From the NCBI GenBank assembly GCA_033722075.1, contig JAWVZU010000199.1, forward strand, positions 1-7,670: DNA of 7,670 nucleotides, in the 5' to 3' direction. Made by a program: the position numbers and the translations under genes. Positions 1-5,870 of this stretch are shown here, piece by piece. Positions within the stretch are counted from its first letter, which is position 1; each line of letters starts with the position of its first letter. The stretch comes from JAWVZU01 sp033722075. GTDB lineage: Bacteria > Pseudomonadota > Gammaproteobacteria > Xanthomonadales > SZUA-38. The notes under the pieces are model-generated. The model ran no database searches and was not told the DNA's origin. It was given only the letters and a program-made list of their open reading frames with translations.

Positions 1-111
1 CATGCGTGGCAACCGGACTTGTTACCAATACTCACGGCGGGGTGCCTCATCGCCGGCTTATCGTACCGCAACTTCCCGGGCCCTGCGCTCCCCAAACCCC
101 TCTGCAAGCGG

Positions 112-136
112 CCCCGTTCCGGGGTAGCATTGCGGG
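112..136 (+). promoter_or_regulatory. Possible queD promoter -10 element and GC hairpin in the non-coding leader
   Basis: Bases 1-136 hold no gene I can support. The hexamer TAGCAT at 125-130 resembles a sigma-70 -10 box (TATAAT, 4 of 6). The expected -35 region (about 102-107, CTGCAA) matches TTGACA poorly. Counting the hexamer as -12 to -7 puts +1 at 137, the A of the queD ATG, which would give a leaderless mRNA. No Shine-Dalgarno sequence lies before that ATG, consistent with this or with weak initiation. A perfect 5-bp inverted repeat, CCCCG-TTC-CGGGG at 112-124, sits just before the hexamer. It has no T-run, so it is not an intrinsic terminator. The promoter assignment is inference from weak matches. 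Confidence 0.3.
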
Positions 137-496
137 ATGGAGATCTACAAGGAATTCCAGATCGAGGCCGCGCACCGCCTGCCGAATGTACCGGACGGCC
201 ACAAGTGTGCCCGGTTGCACGGTCACTCGTTCCGCATTCGCCTGGTCGTCGAGGGCCCGATCGGAGACCAGTCGGGCTGGGTGATGGATTTCGCCGATCT
301 GAAGCAGGCTTTCGATCCGTTGTTCCGGCAGCTCGACCACAATTACCTCAACGACATTGAGGGCCTCGAGAATCCGACCAGTGAGAACCTGGCTCGCTGG
401 GTCTGGGATCGACTGCGCTCCGACCTGCCGCTCCTGAGCCGGGTTGAAGTCTCGGAGACCTGCACGGCGGGCTGCGTTTACCGGGGCGCCGGATGA
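137..496 (+). CDS. queD: 6-carboxy-5,6,7,8-tetrahydropterin synthase QueD
   Basis: This cytosolic zinc enzyme of the PTPS/QueD family converts 7,8-dihydroneopterin triphosphate into 6-carboxytetrahydropterin, with loss of acetaldehyde and triphosphate. This is an early step towards preQ0 and queuosine. The 119 residues are the usual bacterial QueD length. Visible family landmarks are zinc ligands His13 (EAAHRLP), His28 and His30 (LHGH), the catalytic Cys24 (GHKCARLHGH), the DHNYLND segment at 67-73, PTSEN at 80-84, and the C-terminal SETCTAGCVYRG with substrate-binding Glu107. The match to E. coli QueD as I recall it runs nearly end to end, and this fixes the start at MEIYKEF although no ribosome binding site precedes it. 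Its stop overlaps the ATG of the M28 peptidase gene (ATGA, 493-496), suggesting translational coupling, though no shared function is obvious. No other queuosine gene is visible in the window. Confidence 0.97.
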   Translation: MEIYKEFQIEAAHRLPNVPDGHKCARLHGHSFRIRLVVEGPIGDQSGWVMDFADLKQAFDPLFRQLDHNYLNDIEGLENPTSENLARWVWDRLRSDLPLLSRVEVSETCTAGCVYRGAG

Positions 497-2856
497 CTGG
501 CCGGGCGCTGGGATGGCTGCTGCTGGTCGTTACCATTGTGGTCGGCACGCAATATCTGGTTCTGCCCGCGCCGTTGCCTGCGGATACCGCCGCCGACCGC
601 TTTTCGGCCGAGCGCGCCATGCGACACGTTCGCGAGATCGCCCAGGTTCCGCACGTGATCGGAAGCCCTGCCAACGAGCGCGTTCGCGACTATCTGGTCG
701 AAGAACTGAATGACCTCGGTTTCGATGTGGTCCTGCAAACGGAGCGCGTCGTCTATGACCACCCGCGCCGTAAGGAGACAGCCGTACGCGTGGCCTGGCC
801 CACCAATGTTCTGGCACGCCTTCCCGGGACCGGCAGCGGGCCCGCTGTGGCCCTGATGAGCCACTATGACACGGCCGCAAGCGCACCCGGGGCCGCGGAT
901 GCAGGTTCGGGTGTCGCAACGTTACTCGAGACGGCCCGGGCGATCGTCGCCGACCCGACGCTGAACCGCCACCGCGACCTGCTGTTGATCATCACCGACG
1001 GCGAGGAAATCGGCCTTATGGGGGCACAGGCGTTTCTCCGCAAGCACCCCTGGGCGCAGGAGGTGGGCCTGATCCTGAATTTCGAGGCACGCGGGGCGGC
1101 CGGGCCTGCCTTCATGTTCGAAACCGGCCGGGGCAACAGCGCGCTTGTCGATGCCTTTGCCCAGACAGCGCCCCTGCCCCTGGGAAGTTCGCTGAGCGTC
1201 GACATCTATCGGCGCATGCCCAACGACACGGATGCCACCATCGTTGCAGAGGCCGGAATCCCCTTCCTCAACTTCGCGTTCGTCGATGATTTCTTTCGCT
1301 ACCATGCAGGGACCGACACGCCCGAGAACCTGAGCCGCCGCAGCCTCCAGCACGAAGGCAGCAACGCGCTGGCCTTGACCCGCCAGTTCCTGCGGGTTCC
1401 CGAACTGCCGGACCGGAGCGATGATGCCACCTTCTTCAACGTGACGGGCGGCTGGCTGGTGCGCTATGGCCAGTCAGTAGTGTGGATCACGGGGCTGGCA
1501 GCGGTCCTGATTGCCGGCCTCGCCCTCGGCGGCGCCTGGGTCGCCAATCGGCTGACCGTGGGGGGCATTGGTCTGGCCATACTCGGGCTGACTGCGACGG
1601 CGGGCGGCGTGTTCTGGCTCGTCACCGGCCTGCACCTGCTGTTGACTACCGCCCGCCCGGGCTACGCATTCTTCTACCATTATCACCTGCTGCTTGCCGC
1701 CTATTGTCTCCTTGCGCTGGGCATCGCCGGAGGCCTGTGGCATGCCCGGCCGGTGATTCGCCGGGGCTTTGCCTATGCCGGAGCGGCGCTGGTTCTGGCC
1801 GTCGCGTTCTTTTTTGACGCCGTGGGCTGGGCAGCAGTGGGCGCGGCCGTCATCATGGTCTGCTACGGCCATTTCGGCTCTCGCGTGTCGGCACCCCACC
1901 TGGCCGCCAGTGCTTACTCGCTCTGGGTCGTGGGCCTCATCGCCCTGCTGCTCAAGGTGCCCCACGCCAGCTACCTCGTGGCCTGGCCGGTCATTATCGG
2001 CGGGTTGCTCTGGATTCTCGTTCGTCATCGGGAGATCCGCCCGGTGATCGCCCTGGTGCCCTGGATTTTTCTCTGGGCACCGATGATCTACCTGTTCTAC
2101 CTCGCGCTGGGCGTGTTCCAACCGGGGGCGGTGATGGTCCTCCTCGTGCTGCTGCTGGCAGTCGGCGCGACCTGGTTTGCGAACGCCCGAACCGAAGCAC
2201 CCGTATTCGTCACAGCCGGCCTTGCGCTCGTGGTGGTCGCCGCACTCAATACCGATCCGACCGCCGATCGCCCCCACGAAACCGAGCTCTTCTACGCGGT
2301 CGATGCAACCAACGGCGAGAACTGGTGGGCCACGCGCGGGGACGAGTGGCCCGCCTGGGCCTCTGCCCGGCTCGGCTCCTCGGACCGTCATATCGAAGGC
2401 GAGCGCTGGTTTCCAGCCAGCGATGCGCTGTGGCCGGCCGTTGCCGCCGACCCGGTTCCGGTCGTCGAACCCTGGCTGGAGACCGACACGACGGAGACGA
2501 CCGGCGGGTTCCGGATCGGTATGGTTCTGGGTGTTCCCGACGGTCCGGAACGGATCGATCTGTATCTCCCGGCGGCGGACTACCAGGTCGCCACCCTTGA
2601 CAACCAGGCGGTCCCGCTGCCGGTCGAGGGGGAGCTCTGGCGCTGGCGACTCTACGCACCACCGAAGCAACCGGTGCATATCGTGATCCAGGGCCGTGGC
2701 CGGGCACCCGAGTTCGTCAAGCTCACCGCGGTCCAGTACAACTCGCCGGAGTCCGTTACCGCAATGGCGCCGGCGACACCGGAAGACTTGATGGGTGCGG
2801 TGTGGGGTTTTCACGGCGCCACGCTGCTGACGCGGCGCTACGACCTGAACCCCTGA
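493..2856 (+). CDS. Membrane-embedded M28-family metallopeptidase, ERMP1-like architecture
   Basis: A predicted zinc aminopeptidase-type enzyme fixed in the inner membrane, 787 residues. Residues 7-27 form an N-terminal membrane anchor. An M28 domain at about 40-305, probably periplasmic, carries all expected di-zinc residues: His124 (SHYDT), bridging Asp136 (AADAGSG), catalytic Glu171 and ligand Glu172 (TDGEEIGLMGA), Glu198 (NFEARG) and His271 (YHAGTDT). NDTD at 244-247 is another family feature. About nine or ten hydrophobic segments follow between 327 and 585, then a soluble, Trp-rich, probably beta-rich tail (586-787) of unknown role. The order anchor, M28 domain, multi-spanning block, soluble tail recalls eukaryotic ERMP1 and yeast Pff1 rather than the short secreted aminopeptidases. 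Glu at the fourth ligand position is shared with ERMP1-type members as I recall. The start is set by the ATGA overlap with queD. Substrate is unknown; family assignment is secure. Confidence 0.95.
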   Translation: MTGRALGWLLLVVTIVVGTQYLVLPAPLPADTAADRFSAERAMRHVREIAQVPHVIGSPANERVRDYLVEELNDLGFDVVLQTERVVYDHPRRKETAVRVAWPTNVLARLPGTGSGPAVALMSHYDTAASAPGAADAGSGVATLLETARAIVADPTLNRHRDLLLIITDGEEIGLMGAQAFLRKHPWAQEVGLILNFEARGAAGPAFMFETGRGNSALVDAFAQTAPLPLGSSLSVDIYRRMPNDTDATIVAEAGIPFLNFAFVDDFFRYHAGTDTPENLSRRSLQHEGSNALALTRQFLRVPELPDRSDDATFFNVTGGWLVRYGQSVVWITGLAAVLIAGLALGGAWVANRLTVGGIGLAILGLTATAGGVFWLVTGLHLLLTTARPGYAFFYHYHLLLAAYCLLALGIAGGLWHARPVIRRGFAYAGAALVLAVAFFFDAVGWAAVGAAVIMVCYGHFGSRVSAPHLAASAYSLWVVGLIALLLKVPHASYLVAWPVIIGGLLWILVRHREIRPVIALVPWIFLWAPMIYLFYLALGVFQPGAVMVLLVLLLAVGATWFANARTEAPVFVTAGLALVVVAALNTDPTADRPHETELFYAVDATNGENWWATRGDEWPAWASARLGSSDRHIEGERWFPASDALWPAVAADPVPVVEPWLETDTTETTGGFRIGMVLGVPDGPERIDLYLPAADYQVATLDNQAVPLPVEGELWRWRLYAPPKQPVHIVIQGRGRAPEFVKLTAVQYNSPESVTAMAPATPEDLMGAVWGFHGATLLTRRYDLNP

Positions 2857-2862
2857 TCCTCG

Positions 2863-4029
2863 ATGCGATCCGCGCTGACGGCCCTGTCGTTGGCCCTCGG
2901 CCTCGCCGCGGGAGCGCAGACGGCCGACGACTGTGCCGAGGTACTGCAGCAGAAGCTGGATGCCGGCAACCTGATCCTGAGCCAGGACCCGATTGAAGTC
3001 GATCCGGACTGGCTAGCCTGGCTCGCGGCCAGCGATCACCCGGAAGACCACGCGGCGCGGATCATCCTGACCCAGGCGGATCGCGCCGCAAGCGAAGAGG
3101 TCGTGTCCACTGTGCTGGCAAGATGGCCAACGGAGCCGCTGCTCCTGGAAACAGCCTTGGGTATCTGCGCCAGCCCTCCGCAGTCCTGGTGCGGGGCCGA
3201 GCACTATGAGCGCTGGCACGAGCTGCAGCCGGATCGCCTTGAGCCATACCTTCGCCTGGCTCAGGAGGCGTTTGATTCGGATGATCCGGCGACCGGCTGG
3301 CAATGGATCATCTCAGCAGCCCGGCACGATGCGGGACCAGGCCGGGTCGGCCGTATTGCGGCCGCCTTTGCCAACGCTGCCTATGGGTACCATCCCGACG
3401 CGGCCGGGCTCGGCGATGCGCTGGTGATTTCGGGCCTCGGCTTCGAGATGGCTCTGGCCATGCCGAGTGTCGGCACGCTGTCCCGGCAATGCAGCGACGC
3501 CACTTCTGAAGCGCAGGTTAAGGCATGCGTCGCATTAGTCGATCGCTTTTCCCGGCACGGAGAGGGGTTTGCGGCATCCTTTGCCAGCGCCCTGGCCGAG
3601 CGAATCGAGGCAGATCATCCGGGCGCCATTCCCGGCGAAGTCCGGACTCGCATCGGCGAGACCGGTGAGACCGCGCAGGACCTCCTAAGTCGCTGGGAGC
3701 CGGATCTTTGTACACCCGGTGCGCTCGTCGATTACCTGCATAGAATCCTCGCCTACGGTGAACTGGAAGCGATCCGGCGGCACGAAGAGGCGCCCGAAGC
3801 GGCTCCAACGACGGGCTTGCGACGTCCCTACACGCCCGTTCGGGAAGACCGTGCGATGCTGTCCAGCACGCAATTGAACGAAACCGGAGCCGCGTCCGCC
3901 GAGCCGTCCGAGCGCCGCGCCGAGGACGTCATCCCGGGAAGCGAGCCGGCCCGTTCCTGGCTGGAACTGCTTGTCCTTCCTCTTGCCGCAGCGCTCGTCC
4001 TGCTGGCGTTGTTGGTCCGCCGGAACTGA
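2863..4029 (+). CDS. Exported orphan protein with C-terminal membrane anchor
   Basis: I do not recognise a family for this 388-residue protein. Residues 1-20 look like a Sec signal peptide with a likely cut after AGA or AQT, so the body should be periplasmic. Residues 55-180 are helix-rich with spaced aromatic and leucine positions (WPTEPLLLETAL, YERWHELQPDRLEPYLRLA), resembling degenerate TPR-like repeats; this is a weak inference. The protein has six cysteines (24, 102, 110, 210, 222, 283); the close pairs 102/110 and 210/222 could form disulfides. Residues 305-360 are charged, Pro/Ala/Glu-rich and probably disordered. A single membrane segment at about 367-385 ends in RRN, giving a type I anchor with a very short cytosolic tail. 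The gene starts 6 bp after the M28 peptidase stop with no clear ribosome binding site, so translation is probably coupled to it. A role as partner or substrate-presenting factor for that peptidase is speculation. Confidence 0.85.
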   Translation: MRSALTALSLALGLAAGAQTADDCAEVLQQKLDAGNLILSQDPIEVDPDWLAWLAASDHPEDHAARIILTQADRAASEEVVSTVLARWPTEPLLLETALGICASPPQSWCGAEHYERWHELQPDRLEPYLRLAQEAFDSDDPATGWQWIISAARHDAGPGRVGRIAAAFANAAYGYHPDAAGLGDALVISGLGFEMALAMPSVGTLSRQCSDATSEAQVKACVALVDRFSRHGEGFAASFASALAERIEADHPGAIPGEVRTRIGETGETAQDLLSRWEPDLCTPGALVDYLHRILAYGELEAIRRHEEAPEAAPTTGLRRPYTPVREDRAMLSSTQLNETGAASAEPSERRAEDVIPGSEPARSWLELLVLPLAAALVLLALLVRRN

Positions 4030-4066
4030 TCCAACGCCGCGAACTCCCCATTTTCGAAATAGCTCC

Positions 4067-4072
4067 TATACT
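4067..4072 (+). promoter_or_regulatory. Candidate -10 box for the UPF0158 gene
   Basis: TATACT matches the sigma-70 -10 consensus at five of six bases and lies 49 bp before the UPF0158 start, in the 86-bp gap after the upstream stop. With a 16-bp spacer the -35 position reads TCCCCA (4045-4050), only 3 of 6 against TTGACA, so this would be a weak or activator-dependent promoter. The stretch around it (4051-4072) is locally AT-richer than the flanking genes. No terminator hairpin separates it from the upstream gene, so read-through is also possible. Confidence 0.4.
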
Positions 4073-4102
4073 GAAGTTCCGGGGCAAGAAATTCGGACCA
4101 GC

Positions 4103-4108
4103 GGAGGA
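4103..4108 (+). promoter_or_regulatory. Strong Shine-Dalgarno site of the UPF0158 gene
   Basis: GGAGGA lies 7-8 bases before the ATG at 4116, close to ideal spacing. It is the only strong ribosome binding site on the + strand half of the window. It supports both the chosen start and independent translation of this gene. Confidence 0.8.
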
Positions 4109-4115
4109 CGCCAGA

Positions 4116-4556
4116 ATGGGTACACAGGTTTCAATCAAGCGCATGATCGCGGCCATGGACCTGCCCTGTCCGACCTGGGAGTCCTATCTGGACCCGGAAA
4201 CCGGCGAGATCGTGACGATTACGGACGAGCATCGCACGGGCCTCGCGAACCGGATCGGTGAAACCCAGGAACGAGACCTTGTCCGGGAGGCGCTTGAGTC
4301 CGACCATTTCCTGATGCTGCCGGACCAGTACGAGATCCACGAATGGTCGATCATGCAGCATTTCGCCCTGACCCAGCGCAACGCCGATATCCGCCATGAA
4401 CTGCTGGGCGGCCTTCACGGTCGCGAGCCCTATCGGACCTTCTGCGATTCAGTCGAACGCTGGGACCTGGAGCTGGCTTGGGCGGATTTTCGGGAGCGTG
4501 CGCTGGAAGAAATCGCGCGCGGCTGGCTGCGGCACCACGGGATCCCCTACCGCTGA
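4116..4556 (+). CDS. UPF0158 family protein
   Basis: A 146-residue soluble acidic protein of the uncharacterised UPF0158 family, whose biochemical role is unknown. The family pattern is seen from end to end: an N-terminal helix (VSIKRMIAAMD), the SYLDPETGEIVTITDE hairpin at 23-38, the LPDQYEIHEWSIMQHFA block at 68-84, the GREPYRTF segment at 102-109, and the C-terminal helix with WADFRERALEEIARGWL (122-138). Length is typical. There are no signal peptide or membrane segments, so it should be cytosolic. An own -10-like box and a strong ribosome binding site suggest it is expressed apart from the queD unit. Its last 10 bp overlap, tail to tail, the end of the lipoprotein gene on the other strand. 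Nothing nearby reveals its function. Confidence 0.93.
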   Translation: MGTQVSIKRMIAAMDLPCPTWESYLDPETGEIVTITDEHRTGLANRIGETQERDLVREALESDHFLMLPDQYEIHEWSIMQHFALTQRNADIRHELLGGLHGREPYRTFCDSVERWDLELAWADFRERALEEIARGWLRHHGIPYR

Positions 4557-4972
4557 CGTGAGAAATCCGGCAGGCCGGACATGAGCCACCAGCGCTCGTC
4601 TTCGGCGTCGTAGCGCCAGACTTGGCGATCCTGGATGGCACGCTCGATTGCCGTATGCCGATTGGCGACGCGGATCTCGACCACCTGGATGAAGGTATCC
4701 TCGTCGGTGGGCGGCGCCTGATGCATGGGGGTGACGCCGGTGACTCGCAGATTCTCGAACCGCTTCAATTCGAACATCATGGTTCGATTGTCCGGACGCT
4801 CCTCCGGATGAACGAAACCCACGGCCGTACGCAGGTCGCCCCAGCGAAGCGTTCCCTCGTAGGCGCGCATCGTCGCGTGCAGGTCGTTGGCCTTTTCGTT
4901 GCTGGCGCACCCCGCCATGATCGCGAGCAGGACCAAGATCATTGTCCGGCCAAGGCGCCTGAGCTGATTCAT
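4547..4972 (-). CDS. Small lipoprotein, conserved hypothetical
   Basis: A 141-residue predicted lipoprotein. A basic N-terminus (MNQLRRLGRT), a hydrophobic stretch and the lipobox-like IMAGC place the lipidated cysteine at Cys22. Met at -3 is less usual than Leu but acceptable. Ala at +2 rather than Asp predicts transport to the outer membrane by the Lol system. The mature part, about 120 residues, has a helix (DLHATMRAYEGTLRWGD), then strands including a VVEIRVANRHTAIERAIQDRQVW segment (97-119), and ends in YDAEDERWWLMSGLP. I recall similar small lipoproteins in other gammaproteobacteria but no assigned function; the fold could be NTF2-like, which is inference. The start is supported by GGAGAG (4978-4983) five bases upstream and by an ATGA overlap with the preceding hotdog gene. 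It is the last gene of the minus-strand unit. Confidence 0.88.
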   Translation of the reverse strand: MNQLRRLGRTMILVLLAIMAGCASNEKANDLHATMRAYEGTLRWGDLRTAVGFVHPEERPDNRTMMFELKRFENLRVTGVTPMHQAPPTDEDTFIQVVEIRVANRHTAIERAIQDRQVWRYDAEDERWWLMSGLPDFSRQR

Positions 4973-5430
4973 GCTGACTCTCCAGGATCTCTGAGAAAAG
5001 CGGCATAGCGGCCTTCCATGGTCACTGCCGCGCTTTCGGGTCCGGCAATCCAGCTGGTGACGATCACCCGCGAACGCCGCTTACGTTTCAGCAGCGTGAT
5101 GAAGCGCTCCCATTCCTGCTCGCCCGGCAGGTCGCAGTAGGCGGTCAACTCACCGCGAACGGGGTGATAGTACAGGAACTCGCTCTTCTGGATCACCACG
5201 TCCGCGTCCAGTTCACGGCGACCCAGTTCGACGTGCAGCAGCCCCCAGCCGGCCAATGTGAGCAGCGAGGCAAGAGACCCCCCGAAGGCAGTCATCTTGT
5301 CGTTGACGTTCGCCTCCAGCGGCGCCACCAGACGGATCGATCCCGGCCGCAGGTGGCGGACCTGGAGCCCCATCGCAGCCGTGATCGGAATCTGGGTATG
5401 GAAATGCCGTTCCAGTTCGGGACCGGTCAT
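4969..5430 (-). CDS. YiiD C-terminal-type hotdog protein (thioesterase or malonyl-ACP decarboxylase)
   Basis: A 153-residue single-domain hotdog protein matching the family of the C-terminal half of E. coli YiiD, long annotated as a putative thioesterase. From memory of the literature, E. coli YiiD and stand-alone relatives act as malonyl-ACP decarboxylases (MadA/MadB) that help start fatty acid synthesis, with an Asn as key residue. The sequence supports the family through APLEANVNDKMTAFGGSL (36-53, with Asn41 and Asn43 before the hotdog helix) and the LAGWGLLHVEL segment that follows. The N-terminal acetyltransferase domain of YiiD is absent. The reading frame stays open upstream through the VOC gene, but that part is shadow sequence. 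The start chosen (MTGPELERHF) overlaps the VOC stop by one base (TGATG) and fits the family length, although no ribosome binding site is clear. The protein should be cytosolic. Exact activity is inference. Confidence 0.87.
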   Translation of the reverse strand: MTGPELERHFHTQIPITAAMGLQVRHLRPGSIRLVAPLEANVNDKMTAFGGSLASLLTLAGWGLLHVELGRRELDADVVIQKSEFLYYHPVRGELTAYCDLPGEQEWERFITLLKRKRRSRVIVTSWIAGPESAAVTMEGRYAAFLRDPGESA

Positions 5431-5861
5431 CAACTTGCGAACAGCCGCTCGGGATCCTTGAAGGACTTGAACTCCAGAGCATTGCCGCTGGGATCCGAGA
5501 CGAAAAAGGTGCCCTGCTCGCCGGCCTGCCCCTTGAACCGGATCGACGGCTCGATGAGGAAAGCCTGTCCGCACTCTCGCATTCGTCGGGACAGCTTCTC
5601 CCAGTTTTCCCAGGGGAGCACCAAGCCGAAATGACGCACGGGGACCTGGTGTGCATCCACCGCGTTCGTTGCCGCACCGCGACATTCCTCCGGGGAAAGG
5701 TGTGCAGTGATCTGGTGACCATGGAAATCGAAGTCGATCCAGTGGTCGCTCTCCCGCCCGAGACCACAACCGAGGATCTCGACATAGAACTCGCGGGTCG
5801 CCTCCAGGTCGACGACCGGAAATGCCAGGTGAAACGGAGGTTGTGCAAAGCGCTGTGTCAT
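5430..5861 (-). CDS. VOC-family (glyoxalase / extradiol dioxygenase-like) protein
   Basis: A 143-residue protein with two beta-alpha-beta-beta-beta modules of the vicinal oxygen chelate fold. The N-terminal module opens with PFHLAFPVVDLEATREFYVEILG, and the second with PVRHFGLVLPWENWEKL. Putative metal ligands are His11, His77 and Glu130 (GNALEFKSF), the usual VOC arrangement. WIDFDFHGHQITAHL at 41-55 points to the group annotated as predicted extradiol-type dioxygenases; I know of no proven substrate. The protein is cytosolic, with no signal peptide. It starts 9 bp after the dehydrogenase stop, with AGGA almost touching the ATG, a poor ribosome binding site, so coupling is likely. Its stop overlaps the hotdog gene start. 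A dioxygenase, lyase or isomerase role is possible. Confidence 0.93.
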   Translation of the reverse strand: MTQRFAQPPFHLAFPVVDLEATREFYVEILGCGLGRESDHWIDFDFHGHQITAHLSPEECRGAATNAVDAHQVPVRHFGLVLPWENWEKLSRRMRECGQAFLIEPSIRFKGQAGEQGTFFVSDPSGNALEFKSFKDPERLFAS

Positions 5862-5870
5862 TTCCTGAGC

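Noticed and set aside
1..136. preQ1 riboswitch before queD
   Set aside because: The leader shows only one short 5-bp hairpin and no A-rich tail or pseudoknot pattern of the known preQ1 classes.
1..360. Open frames across the left edge, including a frame open from 1 to 360 on the + strand and an ATG on the minus strand at 3
   Set aside because: The + frames run into queD out of frame and have shadow-like composition. The minus ATG has no visible ribosome binding site or promoter and only one codon lies within the window.
1474..2814. 446-residue open frame on the minus strand opposite the M28 gene
   Set aside because: The protein is rich in His, Arg, Gly and Pro with no domain pattern. It is the antisense shadow expected in GC-rich coding sequence, while the + frame carries full M28 motifs.
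3928..4029. PEP-CTERM sorting signal on the orphan protein
   Set aside because: There is no VPEP motif next to the helix and no glycine-rich helix pattern. SEP followed by ARSW is not a match.
4566..4579. Inverted repeat as an intrinsic terminator
   Set aside because: It lies before the lipoprotein stop codon, and the following TTTCTC is too weak a T-run. On the + strand no T-run follows at all.
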